A stretch of 64,000 bases of DNA, taken from a virus. The position numbers were made by a program, and so were the translations under genes. Positions within the stretch are counted from its first letter, which is position 1. Each line of letters starts with the position of its first letter. The notes under the pieces were generated by a model. That model ran no database searches, was not told the origin of the DNA, and worked only from the letters and a program-made list of their open reading frames with translations. This document shows, piece after piece, positions 17,344-26,539 of this stretch. The stretch lies in IMG/VR virus record IMGVR_UViG_3300027996_002186, positions 372,001 to 436,000 of that record. One strand, written 5' to 3'.

Positions 17344-17617
17344 TACTAGTAAAGTAATATCAATTAAAAGGTATTATAAAGAAACTGATGATAGTACTGA
17401 TGTTGATAGCTTCGTAATAATACCTGGTGTTACTATTTATAGTAGTATCTACCAAAGAAAAAATACGCTTGTTTTTGTAGAACAAACAGGAAATTCTTTA
17501 ATTGTTGAGTTTCTTTCAGAAGGTGATCTTGAAAGATTTTTTATACAACTAATGAGAGATACTAAATTAAATCAACTAATGTATAATGTTGATCCAAAAA
17601 ATAATATCAATGGTTGA
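17324..17617 (+). CDS. Hypothetical protein
   Basis: 97 residues starting 20 nt inside the end of the methyltransferase gene. Beta-rich N-terminus, amphipathic C-terminal helix (ERFFIQLMRDTKLNQLMYN). No family recognised. Its stop overlaps the TTG start of the next gene. Confidence 0.6.
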   Translation: MIRISNNTSKVISIKRYYKETDDSTDVDSFVIIPGVTIYSSIYQRKNTLVFVEQTGNSLIVEFLSEGDLERFFIQLMRDTKLNQLMYNVDPKNNING

Positions 17618-17850
17618 AAGCTTATTGTAAAAGGACATTTATAAACAATGATGAAATTAGGTGGGGTAGAGATAAGTATTATCAAACAATAACACCAGAA
17701 GATTATGAGGTGGAAAATGGTATTCATATTTATATATTGATGGAAAACCATATTCAAAAGTTTTATCCCTTATCGAAAAAGGATTTCGATAAGTATTTTA
17801 TCGGAATTGATGAAATTAGAAGTAGTAAAATTGAGAAAATATTAAAATGA
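17614..17850 (+). CDS. Small hypothetical protein, TTG start
   Basis: 78 residues. Begins with TTG overlapping the upstream stop (TTGA); no in-frame ATG lies near the start. The N-terminus M-K-A-Y-C-K-R-T-F-I-N-N-D-E-I-R-W echoes the protein at 11381, so the two are probably distant paralogues. The stop overlaps the next ATG by 4 nt. Confidence 0.6.
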   Translation: MKAYCKRTFINNDEIRWGRDKYYQTITPEDYEVENGIHIYILMENHIQKFYPLSKKDFDKYFIGIDEIRSSKIEKILK

Positions 17851-18602
17851 AAAAATTCTTAACTGATAAAGAAATAATGAAATGGAATGATATTGTGAAA
17901 AATTATATCATAAAATCATACGATGGTCGTTATTCATCTGTTCCTGATATACTAATATTTAAAGATGTAAGTGATCCTTGGGGTGGTCAGTCTATGGAAC
18001 AAGTACCAGAACCAAACATTAAATATAACTTAACATTCTCTGTTAGTTCTAACAGAACTGAATCTTTTTTTGATATTCTTGAAAAGACTTTAAGTGCTGA
18101 ATTCTTGACAAATTTATCTATTACGAATAATGATAATTCATCGGACAAAATGACTAATGAGACAAGGAAATTAATTAAACCTGATGTCGGTGTCTTGGTA
18201 AGTAAAAAATCAGAACAACATGAAGTTATAAATAGAACATTCACCAGATATACTTATAAGTTCTCTGGTGAGTTAACTAGTATAATGGCTTATGTTTCTT
18301 GTATAACGGATACTATAAACTATTTCCAAATGATATGGGGATATGATGATAATAAAGAACATTGCTTATTACAATACCCTATTGGATCAATTGTTTCAAA
18401 AATAAAAGATAAATCAAAAGATTATTTAATATTAGAATATGATTTTTCAAAAAACACAAATGATATATTTGAGATAAAATATTATGTTTCTGAAATGTTA
18501 AATACTAACTCAAGTATTATACAATATGGAGAATCTATATTGTGTGATGAAGATGAATTATGCCATAGTCGAAATAATAGAATTGATGATATTTTAAATT
18601 GA
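17847..18602 (+). CDS. Hypothetical protein
   Basis: 251 residues, ATGA overlap with the preceding gene. Mixed alpha/beta; the last 23 residues (DEDELCHSRNNRIDDILN) look like a conserved tail motif. No family recognised. End of the 15944-18602 operon. Confidence 0.65.
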   Translation: MKKFLTDKEIMKWNDIVKNYIIKSYDGRYSSVPDILIFKDVSDPWGGQSMEQVPEPNIKYNLTFSVSSNRTESFFDILEKTLSAEFLTNLSITNNDNSSDKMTNETRKLIKPDVGVLVSKKSEQHEVINRTFTRYTYKFSGELTSIMAYVSCITDTINYFQMIWGYDDNKEHCLLQYPIGSIVSKIKDKSKDYLILEYDFSKNTNDIFEIKYYVSEMLNTNSSIIQYGESILCDEDELCHSRNNRIDDILN

Positions 18603-18625
18603 TTTGTTTAATTGATTTTTATCCT

Positions 18626-18633
18626 TATATTTG
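18626..18633 (+). promoter_or_regulatory. Bacteroidetes-type promoter TTTG-N19-TATATTTG
   Basis: TTTG at 18603-18606, 19-bp spacer, TATATTTG; the ATG at 18657 follows after 23 nt. Confidence 0.6.
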
Positions 18634-18656
18634 TTCAATAACTTAAATTATTAATA

Positions 18657-18974
18657 ATGAAAAAGGGTGAATGGAACGGTCAAACTAAGACCGAATTTAA
18701 TAAGAACTCAAAAAGAGTTAAAGATATCGTTACTAAGAGTAACGGTAATAAAGATAAGGCTATTGCTTTATCAACGACACAAGCAAATAGAATAACTGAT
18801 GAATGGAAAGCTATCAACAGAGCTATGGCTGCTAAACAAGCACCTTACTTAGATGATAAAGAATATGGAATGTATGAAAGTGTATTTGAGGTATTCTTCC
18901 AAAGAGCTTTTGAATTAGGATCGGTTTCAAAACAAGATTATCGAAATTACAAACTTGAGAAATTAGGAATATAG
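18657..18974 (+). CDS. Small helical hypothetical protein
   Basis: 105 residues, basic N-terminal half (KKGEWNGQTKTEFNKNSKRV) and helical remainder. No family recognised. Has its own full host-type promoter. Confidence 0.6.
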   Translation: MKKGEWNGQTKTEFNKNSKRVKDIVTKSNGNKDKAIALSTTQANRITDEWKAINRAMAAKQAPYLDDKEYGMYESVFEVFFQRAFELGSVSKQDYRNYKLEKLGI

Positions 18975-19023
18975 CATGTGTGAATTTAGAGACAAATTAG
19001 AAACAAAAACAAAAAAGTAAATT

Positions 19024-19419
19024 ATGGATAGTAAAGAAGTGCAAAAAATAAAAGTATCAAATGAATTCGTTGATATTTATACAAATTTTAATGTTGTGAC
19101 TCAAGTAGAGAACATGAAAAGATTATCAAAAAGAGAACAATATCTTTTGTTATTAGTTTGTTTGGATAAACATTCAGATGAAGACCCTGTTGTTGTACAC
19201 AACTTCATAGATTTCAAAGATCAGTGTATGCAAATATTTGATATACAAGATGATAAAGAAACAGAAGATGAAGTTCTAAAAGAATTAATAAAAGAAACTG
19301 GTGATAAATATATCGAAACTGATAACTTAATTTGTCAAAATGGTGATTCATTACCATCACCTTTCAGTAAAGAAGAAGTAAGAGATGCTAAAATTGATAT
19401 CATTAATAGTGTCGTATAA
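19024..19419 (+). CDS. Hypothetical acidic protein
   Basis: 131 residues, helical, acidic in the second half (DDKETEDEVLKELIKETGD). No recognised domain. It follows the 18657 gene by 49 nt and may share its promoter; the TATATTTG box of the next gene lies just after its stop. Confidence 0.6.
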   Translation: MDSKEVQKIKVSNEFVDIYTNFNVVTQVENMKRLSKREQYLLLLVCLDKHSDEDPVVVHNFIDFKDQCMQIFDIQDDKETEDEVLKELIKETGDKYIETDNLICQNGDSLPSPFSKEEVRDAKIDIINSVV

Positions 19420-19443
19420 TTTGGTATTTTAATATAAATTGAG

Positions 19444-19451
19444 TATATTTG
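19444..19451 (+). promoter_or_regulatory. Bacteroidetes-type promoter TTTG-N20-TATATTTG
   Basis: TTTG at 19420-19423 and TATATTTG with a 20-bp spacer; the ATG at 19471 follows after 19 nt. Confidence 0.6.
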
Positions 19452-19470
19452 TATAATTATAAATTATAAC

Positions 19471-20742
19471 ATGGAAGAAAATAAACAAAATAGTGAGAAA
19501 GAAACACCAATAGTGATTGGTGAATTTAAACCAAAGAGAAAATTCTTAACTTTCGTATCAGCAATTAATGGAGCGAGAGTTCGTTTAATTCGTGATATTG
19601 CCTTTCTAAAAGGAGAGAAACTCTCAGGAGTTTTAGAAGGAGTTATTTTCAAATTAACGATTTGTGATGAAGGTACTATAAAATTTGAAGAAGAAGGTAC
19701 TAAACAAACAGACGCAGCTCAGCGTCAAAGATTACTTGATGATATTGATGTAATAGATGTAACAGGATACGCACAGAAGTTCGTTGTTAATGGTCTAGAA
19801 TTTGCTGATGTTGATGGTAATCTTTGTTACTTAGAAGTAGAACACCAAAAACCAATTGATAAACTAAAATCATTTTTTGAAGATATGGATAAAGAAACAG
19901 AGGAAGTAATACTTTCCAATAAGGGTCTTAGTGCTCTTGATGCACTACTTAACATGACTAAAGATGTTGAGGAAGATGTTGAAGAATTTGACGAAGAACA
20001 CACAACAGACATGGTTATGAACTCAATGGTTGAGGATATGACTGATGAAGAAGTAAATGAAATTGATGAAGAAGTAAATGAAATTGTTGAAGAAGTAAAA
20101 CCTAAGAGTTATATGGAAGAGCAATTCGAAAGAATGAATGATGAAAAAGTAACTGAATTAAAAACTAGAGTATCTGATAAACAAGATGATGTTAGAAAAT
20201 ATCAAAAAGAGATTTCATTCTCTGAGTCTAAGTTAAAAGAAACACAAGATGCACTTGGTATACTTGAGACAAGACTCGATAGTATGTCTGGTGGAGAAGA
20301 TTCAAATGGATTTGTATTCTTTGTATCAGAAGAACAAAAGAATGAAACTGGCCTTGACGAAAACACAAAAGAAATAGCTGATAAGATTGCTGATTTAATG
20401 AATCTTAAAAAAGATGTTTTGTTTAAGTATTTAACCGGTGGATTCTATAAAATAAGAATTAATACAAAGGATGATTTTGAAAACAATGAATCTGAATTTA
20501 GTAAAGAAATTTTATCAAATGTTATTGATATCGACTCGTCTGGTAAATTCACATTAATTGGGAATGGAGAATTTGAATATAGAGGTGAATTAAATTGGCA
20601 TCAACTTGTTGGTAAAATGATACGTACCGGTTTTGAACAAGAGCCAGATTTTGATAAATTCTGCAATTCGAATTCTTATGACACATCAGTCTTAAATGAT
20701 TTATCCGAAGATGATATTGGTAAAGATGATATCACAACTTAA
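19471..20742 (+). CDS. Acidic coiled-coil hypothetical protein
   Basis: 423 residues. Residues 10-125 form an ordered beta-rich domain (RKFLTFVSAINGARVRLIRD). Residues 165-215 are extremely acidic and include two copies of DEEVNEI, from a 21-bp tandem repeat at 20044-20085. Residues 230-275 form a coiled coil and the C-terminal 150 residues a second ordered domain. It lies directly before the metallopeptidase/VWA gene, each with a host-type promoter, so joint function with that protein is likely but unproven. Confidence 0.7.
   Translation: MEENKQNSEKETPIVIGEFKPKRKFLTFVSAINGARVRLIRDIAFLKGEKLSGVLEGVIFKLTICDEGTIKFEEEGTKQTDAAQRQRLLDDIDVIDVTGYAQKFVVNGLEFADVDGNLCYLEVEHQKPIDKLKSFFEDMDKETEEVILSNKGLSALDALLNMTKDVEEDVEEFDEEHTTDMVMNSMVEDMTDEEVNEIDEEVNEIVEEVKPKSYMEEQFERMNDEKVTELKTRVSDKQDDVRKYQKEISFSESKLKETQDALGILETRLDSMSGGEDSNGFVFFVSEEQKNETGLDENTKEIADKIADLMNLKKDVLFKYLTGGFYKIRINTKDDFENNESEFSKEILSNVIDIDSSGKFTLIGNGEFEYRGELNWHQLVGKMIRTGFEQEPDFDKFCNSNSYDTSVLNDLSEDDIGKDDITT
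20044..20085 (+). repeat. 21-bp tandem repeat inside coding sequence
   Basis: Two copies of a 21-bp unit (GATGAAGAAGTAAATGAAATT) followed by a partial third; encodes the repeated acidic DEEVNEI segment of the protein at 19471. Confidence 0.8.
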
Positions 20743-20790
20743 AACTTGAAAAGATATTAACTTAAACCTAGATTATTAGAATAATATTTG

Positions 20791-20798
20791 TATATTTG
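20791..20798 (+). promoter_or_regulatory. Bacteroidetes-type promoter -7 box TATATTTG
   Basis: Exact TAnnTTTG 21 nt before the ATG at 20820; no TTTG at the expected distance. Confidence 0.55.
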
Positions 20799-20819
20799 TA
20801 AAAACAATAAATAGTTAAG

Positions 20820-22304
20820 ATGATTATAAAAAACATACACGAAAAACTTTTAAATGGTATCCAAACAATGTTAATTGATACTAAAGTAAATTTACCATAC
20901 TACGGTGAGTTTAACTTACATATCAATTTTGTTGAACAAGATTCTATCGGTACTTGCGCCGTAAACGTATCTTCAAAAGGTATGAACTTCTTTTATTCTC
21001 CTAAATTCTTAGAGGATATGTCACAAAAAGAAGTAAACTTCATTACTATACATGAGGATTTCCACTTATTATTCAATCACCCACAACGTACTGTTAGTGG
21101 TCAATACGACCACAAGATGTCTAACATCGCACAAGATATGATTATTAATCACGTTATTTGGGAAGATATTCCACACTCATTTGTTGAGATTCCTAAGTCG
21201 AAAGATGGTAAGAATATGGCACTTTTTGTACCTAAAGATTACCCTGGTAAACTTATCTTTGAAGAGTTATACGAATGGTTGAAAGACGAGAAAGAGAAAT
21301 GGGATAAAGAAAAGAAAGAACAAGACAAGTGTAAATCTTGTGATGGATCTGGAAAGAAAGAAGATAAAGACGAAAAAGGAGAAAAGTCTAAAGAAAAAGG
21401 CGAAGGTCAGAAGCCTGGTGAAGGTGACGGAGAAGGTGAGTCTAAAGAAAAGGGTCAAGACGAAGGTCAAGGTGACGGAGAAGGAGAATCTTGTCCTGAT
21501 TGTGATGGAACTGGAAACAAGGGTGGTAAAGATTCTGGTGGTAAAGACGCTTACGGACCTTATGGACAAAACCCATCAAAAGATTCTGAGTCATTAGATA
21601 CTTGGTCTAAAGAACAAATTTTCCAAGATATGGAAGATGGGAATGGTGAGTATATGGATAAACACATTGCTGATGATGTCCCGGAAGAAATGAGAGAAGG
21701 AATGGTTAAAGACGTTATGGAAAGACTTGCGGCTCGTGGGTTATCAGCGGGTAACGTTGAACAAACACTTAACAAACTTCGTAAGAGAAGAAAAGATTAC
21801 TTAAAAGATATAAAGAGAGCAGTTTCTAATGTGATTTTCGGTACTAAGAAACAAAAGACGATTGTTAAACCAAACAGACGACAGATTAAGGGTCTTAAAG
21901 GAAATCGTAAAGTTAAGACTAAGATAAACTGTATCCTTGATACCTCTGGTTCAATGGGTGGTACGTTTGAGAAAGTTCTTTCTTATGTATATAGAAATGA
22001 TATTGAAATCAACTTAATTGAGGCTGATACCGAAGTTAAGTGGGTTGAAACCATAAAGAAGAAAAGAGGGTTAGAAACACTTAAAATTAAAGGACTTGGT
22101 GGAACAATACTACAACCAGCAATTGATATGGTGGCGGCAGACTTCAACGACTTCAACACTGTTGTATTAACAGATGGTTATTGTGATTCACTTGACCTAA
22201 CAAGAATTAAAGGTAAAGTACTACTGATTTCAATTGGAGTTAAAGTACCTATCACGAGATCTAATGGAAAAGTAAAACAAATACTTGTCGAAAGAAACGA
22301 CTAA
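20820..22304 (+). CDS. CobT-like protein: metallopeptidase-like domain + VWA domain
   Basis: 494 residues. N-terminal DUF2201-type metallopeptidase-like domain with H78-E-D-F-H82 and H87. The middle (about 155-265) is a low-complexity K/E/G/D region holding two DnaJ-type CxxCxGxG knuckles (CKSCDGSGK and CPDCDGTGN), a possible zinc site. The C-terminal VWA domain has the MIDAS motif DTSGSMGG at about 374 and GLGGTILQPAID. VWA proteins of this type work with MoxR/CobS AAA+ ATPases, and one is encoded at 32603. Such CobS/CobT-like pairs occur in other T4-like phages with unknown purpose; assembly of a metal centre or remodelling of a protein complex is the usual idea. Confidence 0.85.
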   Translation: MIIKNIHEKLLNGIQTMLIDTKVNLPYYGEFNLHINFVEQDSIGTCAVNVSSKGMNFFYSPKFLEDMSQKEVNFITIHEDFHLLFNHPQRTVSGQYDHKMSNIAQDMIINHVIWEDIPHSFVEIPKSKDGKNMALFVPKDYPGKLIFEELYEWLKDEKEKWDKEKKEQDKCKSCDGSGKKEDKDEKGEKSKEKGEGQKPGEGDGEGESKEKGQDEGQGDGEGESCPDCDGTGNKGGKDSGGKDAYGPYGQNPSKDSESLDTWSKEQIFQDMEDGNGEYMDKHIADDVPEEMREGMVKDVMERLAARGLSAGNVEQTLNKLRKRRKDYLKDIKRAVSNVIFGTKKQKTIVKPNRRQIKGLKGNRKVKTKINCILDTSGSMGGTFEKVLSYVYRNDIEINLIEADTEVKWVETIKKKRGLETLKIKGLGGTILQPAIDMVAADFNDFNTVVLTDGYCDSLDLTRIKGKVLLISIGVKVPITRSNGKVKQILVERND

Positions 22305-22364
22305 AATAAAATTAAAAATATCCAGGTATAAATCTGTATAAACATAAATTAAATTAAAATAAAA

Positions 22365-22763
22365 ATGAGTGAATTTAAATGGTTTTTATCAGTATCAACA
22401 ATGATAATAGTGATAATAATTGGACTAATGATTGGGTTACCCAAGTATAACGTATGGAGATCATCAATTTCGATTGAAAAGGCCCAAAACTACGGTAAGG
22501 CTGCTATGGCTGAAGCTGAAGAAAATAGAAAGATTGCCATCGAGGAAGGTAAAGCAGACCTAGAAGTACAGAAGCTTAAATCACAAGCAGAGGTTATACG
22601 AGCAACTGGTATGGCTGAAGCTATCGAAATAGAGAATGGAAAATTAACAGCGATGTATATTCATTACCTTTGGGTAAGGAATATTGACAAGATGGACGGT
22701 GAAAAAATCTATATCCCAACAGAAGCTGGTCTACCTATATTAGAAGCTAGTCATTCTAAGTAG
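22365..22763 (+). CDS. Membrane-anchored SPFH/prohibitin-like short protein
   Basis: 132 residues. One N-terminal membrane span at about 7-27 (FLSVSTMIIVIIIGLMIG). An Ala/Glu-rich helix follows (AMAEAEENRKIAIEEGKADL, QAEVIRATGMAEAIEIE), as in the C-terminal half of SPFH/stomatin proteins, then IYIPTEAGLPILEA. The SPFH beta domain itself is missing. SPFH proteins regulate membrane proteases; T4-like phages have short relatives. A strong terminator follows. Confidence 0.75.
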   Translation: MSEFKWFLSVSTMIIVIIIGLMIGLPKYNVWRSSISIEKAQNYGKAAMAEAEENRKIAIEEGKADLEVQKLKSQAEVIRATGMAEAIEIENGKLTAMYIHYLWVRNIDKMDGEKIYIPTEAGLPILEASHSK

Positions 22764-22783
22764 ATTTTAAAATTAATGTGAAA

Positions 22784-22813
22784 AAAAAGACCTAGATTTC
22801 TCTAGGTCTTTTT
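22784..22813. terminator. Bidirectional intrinsic terminator
   Basis: AAAAA-GACCTAGA, loop TTTC, TCTAGGTC-TTTTT: perfect 8-bp core extended by A/T tracts, between convergent genes ending at 22763 and 22841. Confidence 0.85.
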
Positions 22814-22840
22814 ATATACAAATTTTTAATTTATTTCATC

Positions 22841-23095
22841 TTAAAACTCAATCTTCTTGATATTACGTAAGTCTATCCCATATTCATTATTATCATATTC
22901 TATGGTGACTAATCCATCCTCATCTACACTAACAGCTCTCAAAGGATCCTCTTCTTCTATACCAGGTAAATCCTTAATAGCTGTTGCATAAACAACACCT
23001 TCTCCTTTAATACATTTTATGATATCATCTTGTGTTATCAAAGATCCTTCTTCGTTATTTTGCTTAAAATCCTCAAATAATTTAATCCATTTCAT
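22841..23095 (-). CDS. Tagged small hypothetical protein
   Basis: 84 residues with the tag MKWIKLFEDFKQNN. The remaining 65 residues are acidic and beta-rich (GLVTIEYDNNEYGIDLRNI). No family recognised. Divergent from the first of the four tandem paralogues; the 140-nt region between holds a 23-codon ORF at 23153 that also begins MKHI. Confidence 0.7.
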   Translation of the reverse strand: MKWIKLFEDFKQNNEEGSLITQDDIIKCIKGEGVVYATAIKDLPGIEEEDPLRAVSVDEDGLVTIEYDNNEYGIDLRNIKKIEF

Positions 23096-23235
23096 GTTTG
23101 AATTTAATATTTTTTATTCACTTTTCTACAAACGTGTTGTATATTTTTGTTTATGAAACATATTGAGTTACATAACTTCACCACATTTATTGCACTTTTT
23201 CATCTTTCTATATATAAAAAATAATATATAATGTT

Positions 23236-24063
23236 ATGGAATGGATTAAAAGATTTGAAGAATTAAACTCAAATACATATAGATCAGCTGGAGATCATCT
23301 TATAAATATCAATAAGATATCAAGAGGTCAAAAACTAATTGATTATGCTGATGAAAAAGATTTCGGATTCTATAATGTTTGGTGGGGAAACACAAATAGT
23401 GCCATTAGTAAAAAACCTTTAGTGTTTACTAATCCAAAGTCTGATTTTATTTACAACGTTTTTAAGATAACTCGAGGAGGACCGAAAGCTAATGACATTA
23501 AACATAAACTTTCCAATAAGGGTCCAGAAGAATTAGTTAAAGATTGGTATGATGGAGTTTCTTCTTTATCATTCACCATAAATTTCACATTCAAAACCGC
23601 AGGTGAATCTTTAAAAGTACATGATAGATTAAAAAGATGGAAAGTTCCATTATTTTCTATAAACTTTCAAATAGCTGAGTGGGTAGAAAAAGAAGATTTT
23701 GAAGGTGTAGATGACGATCCGATAGTAAAAAATGCTCTTGATTTATATCAACACATGGATGGTTATCATTATCCACAGATTTCTATACAAAGACCTTTAG
23801 ATGATCACTACTTTGGTATATTTAGTGATAGAAAATCAGCCAATAAATTTAAAAGAGATGTACTTGGTCCTGCTATAGAAGAACATCATGATAAAATATT
23901 TGAGATATTCTCTATCATAGGAGCTTCTGCAAAAGATTTTGAAAAAGCAATTAAAGCATTTAAAAATATCAGAACCAACTATCTATATGATGAATCAATA
24001 GGAAGATCAAACCCAGAGCAATTATGGTATAATAATTATGGTTGGGATAATGAGATGCATTGA
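23236..24063 (+). CDS. Tagged tandem paralogue 1 of 4
   Basis: 275 residues with the tag MEWIKRFEELNSN, then TYRSAGDHLININKISRGQK, the family signature T-Y-x-x-A-...-[GR]-x-x-x-L. A second shared element is SDRKSANKFKRDVLGPAI at about 197-214 (F-x-D-R-x-S-A-x-[KR]-F-[KR] in the family). It is the most divergent of four consecutive genes. The tag suggests an internal head protein; the body matches nothing I recognise. Confidence 0.75.
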   Translation: MEWIKRFEELNSNTYRSAGDHLININKISRGQKLIDYADEKDFGFYNVWWGNTNSAISKKPLVFTNPKSDFIYNVFKITRGGPKANDIKHKLSNKGPEELVKDWYDGVSSLSFTINFTFKTAGESLKVHDRLKRWKVPLFSINFQIAEWVEKEDFEGVDDDPIVKNALDLYQHMDGYHYPQISIQRPLDDHYFGIFSDRKSANKFKRDVLGPAIEEHHDKIFEIFSIIGASAKDFEKAIKAFKNIRTNYLYDESIGRSNPEQLWYNNYGWDNEMH

Positions 24064-24090
24064 TATGGTAATAAATAAAGATATAAAGAT

Positions 24091-24834
24091 ATGAAATACT
24101 TAAAACGATTTAACGAAGAGTTAAAACCTCAAACATATAGAAGAGCGGCTCATAAACTTGATAAAATGGGTCATACTGGTAGAGCTAAGGAATTAAAGGA
24201 TTGGTCTTATAAAATAGAAGATGATGTCAATATCACTAAATGGAAAAATAACTTAGAAGAATATAGTAAATTTGGAACATATAAATTGAATATTAAAACA
24301 GAGAAAGGTGACATAAGTGGTGATTTTTTCTTAGATATTATTTTTGATGGTGATAGTTTTGTGGATTCATTATATGACAATGAAGAAACCTCTAATAAAT
24401 CTGGTGGTATATGGTTCTTTGTTGGTATTATTCCAACAACAGAAGAACTTTTAAAAGAATGTAAAGATAAATTTCCGGATAATGATATGGGTAATGGTTT
24501 TTTCTGGGGATTGTCTGTTGGTTTAGATTATGAAATAGAAGATGATAAAGTTAATTTCAAGAAATTTGAAATTCATAATTATGACAAACACATATCAGGT
24601 GATATTTCTTTAGGTGATAGAGGAACCGCAAATAGATTTAGAAATATCTTAAAGAAGATGTTTACTGATCCATCATTCAATTATCCAAGTGGTAGAAATG
24701 ATGTTGAATATGTGTATCAAGCATTTGAACAAGTTATTTTAAGCGAAGCTGGATTCTCATCAGATTATGGATTTAAATTAGAAGATGTTGCTGAGTTTAT
24801 AAATACTATATCAATAAATACACTATATAAATAA
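24091..24834 (+). CDS. Tagged tandem paralogue 2 of 4
   Basis: 247 residues. Tag MKYLKRFNEELKP, then TYRRAAHKLDKMGHTGRAKE (signature TYxxAAxKLxKMGHxxR). The later shared element is GDRGTANRFRNILKKM at about 184-199. Central part acidic and aromatic-rich (GGIWFFVGIIP). The stop TAATG overlaps the next start. Confidence 0.8.
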   Translation: MKYLKRFNEELKPQTYRRAAHKLDKMGHTGRAKELKDWSYKIEDDVNITKWKNNLEEYSKFGTYKLNIKTEKGDISGDFFLDIIFDGDSFVDSLYDNEETSNKSGGIWFFVGIIPTTEELLKECKDKFPDNDMGNGFFWGLSVGLDYEIEDDKVNFKKFEIHNYDKHISGDISLGDRGTANRFRNILKKMFTDPSFNYPSGRNDVEYVYQAFEQVILSEAGFSSDYGFKLEDVAEFINTISINTLYK

Positions 24835-25736
24835 TGAAATACTTAAAACGATTTAACGAAGAATTAAACTCTTATACTTATACTAAAGCGGCGAATGCTC
24901 TTAAAAAAATGGGTCATAATAGAAGATCTAGTGTTTTAACAAAATGGGGAGAAGAAACCAAGAAAAGAGAAAAAATAAAAGCTGCGAATGAATTAAGAGC
25001 TAAGCTTGAAAAGACACCACCATTTAGTATGAAAATTTTCAGAGATAAGTGGAATAGTGCCACGAAAAGTAGAGATTTCTCACAAGGTCCTTATCTTGAA
25101 GGTAATTTTTACTTAGGAGCTTATTTTGAAGAAGACTGGGCTTATGATGGTGAATATTTTATGGAATATGAACAGGATAATAAATCAACGATGCAATTTT
25201 CATTTGGTTTATCACTTTTTCCAGCTGATGAAGAAACACAATTAAAGTTTGATAAAGAAGAATGGGAAAATGAATGGAATAATCAAATCTGGCCAGTTAT
25301 TTTCACAATTAGATTAAATAATGATAAAACTACTTTAGATCAAGAAAAATCAGCATTCTTTTGGGAAGAAAGAGAGGATGGTAATTTTTTATTTTCAAGT
25401 AGGTCTGAAGCTATGAAATTCAAAAGATACTTAATATACTCATTGAGTGGTGTTGATAATGATTTTAGTAAAGCATTTAGTGGTGTTAAATCAATAATTA
25501 GTGATATGATTAAACGTTATAATGATAAAGATGGTTATTACTTGACTAGGGTTCCAAAAAACGTTGTTGGGAACGGTATTGTTTTCGATAGAGATGATTA
25601 TGAAATAATAAAAAAAGGTAATTTTGAATATTATTGGCCATTTGGTGATAAAGAATGTAATCTAAAGGAAAGTGATTATAATTATTTTGAGAAAGCGATT
25701 AAACGTATGGGTCTAAATAATTTATATAGAGATTAA
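24834..25736 (+). CDS. Tagged tandem paralogue 3 of 4
   Basis: 300 residues. Tag MKYLKRFNEELNS is nearly identical to paralogue 2 at DNA level for the first 30 nt, which points to recent duplication or selection on the tag. Then TYTKAANALKKMGHNRRSSV. The shared element SSRSEAMKFKRYLIYS lies at about 205-220. Starts and ends with TAATG overlaps. Confidence 0.8.
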   Translation: MKYLKRFNEELNSYTYTKAANALKKMGHNRRSSVLTKWGEETKKREKIKAANELRAKLEKTPPFSMKIFRDKWNSATKSRDFSQGPYLEGNFYLGAYFEEDWAYDGEYFMEYEQDNKSTMQFSFGLSLFPADEETQLKFDKEEWENEWNNQIWPVIFTIRLNNDKTTLDQEKSAFFWEEREDGNFLFSSRSEAMKFKRYLIYSLSGVDNDFSKAFSGVKSIISDMIKRYNDKDGYYLTRVPKNVVGNGIVFDRDDYEIIKKGNFEYYWPFGDKECNLKESDYNYFEKAIKRMGLNNLYRD

Positions 25737-26524
25737 TGAGATATTTAAGAAAATATAATGAAGAGTTAGATGGTAAGACTTACTTAGATGCCGCTCGTAA
25801 GCTAGGTAAACTAGGTCATAAAAATAGAGTATCTAAATTAAAAGACTGGGCCAAAAAAAGTGCATACAATTCTCTTAGGAAAGGAATTGAAAGTTTAGGA
25901 ACCTTTGAGTTAACTATTGATAGCAATTATGGCTCAACATATACTGGTGAGTTTTATATAGATTTACAATTCGATGAGGATCAATTCAATGATAGATATT
26001 ACAACTGGATTTGTGGTGATGTTATTGATCTTTGGCTTTATTTTAATATTAGTATTTTACCAGTAGATGATTCTTTCAAAAAACATGATTCTGCTAGTTC
26101 TGGAGAGATTAATGAAAAACTTAATGGATCCTATGGAATAGGTGAGATATCAATACATTTGGGTAATATTCCTGAGGATTTGGATGTGCATGATATGGAA
26201 AAAGTTTATCAAATATACCAAAAGGATAAGTACTCATCTAAAATACCACATGTGGTTAACCCCTTAGGTAAGGTTTCTATGGATTATTTTGATGTTCCTT
26301 TCTACTTTACTGATAGAAAATCAGCATCTAGGTTTAGAAAGGGTTTAATAGATATATTTAAGGGTAATATCGTTTATAAAGAAACTAGTAAACAACCTGG
26401 CGGATTAAAGGAAGAAATTATTGACTTTCTAATATCAGATAATAACTATCTTGATTTTGATGAATTCCAAATTTGGCTAGAAAGGTTAGGAAGAATAAAT
26501 ATTAATAGATTATATAAAGATTAA
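25736..26524 (+). CDS. Tagged tandem paralogue 4 of 4
   Basis: 262 residues. Tag MRYLRKYNEELDG, then TYLDAARKLGKLGHKNRVSK. The shared element TDRKSASRFRKGLIDI lies at about 200-215. The last gene of the array; the CCA-adding enzyme gene follows after 15 nt and may be in the same transcript. Confidence 0.8.
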   Translation: MRYLRKYNEELDGKTYLDAARKLGKLGHKNRVSKLKDWAKKSAYNSLRKGIESLGTFELTIDSNYGSTYTGEFYIDLQFDEDQFNDRYYNWICGDVIDLWLYFNISILPVDDSFKKHDSASSGEINEKLNGSYGIGEISIHLGNIPEDLDVHDMEKVYQIYQKDKYSSKIPHVVNPLGKVSMDYFDVPFYFTDRKSASRFRKGLIDIFKGNIVYKETSKQPGGLKEEIIDFLISDNNYLDFDEFQIWLERLGRININRLYKD

Positions 26525-26539
26525 AACTTATATTTACAA

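Noticed and set aside
21267-21775. ORFs in other frames of the CobT-like gene
   Set aside because: They arise from the low-complexity Gly/Glu/Lys stretch and are complementary to it.
23153-23224. 23-codon ORF starting MKHIELHNF
   Set aside because: The start looks like the tag, but the rest is hydrophobic and very short; probably chance or a decayed tag gene.
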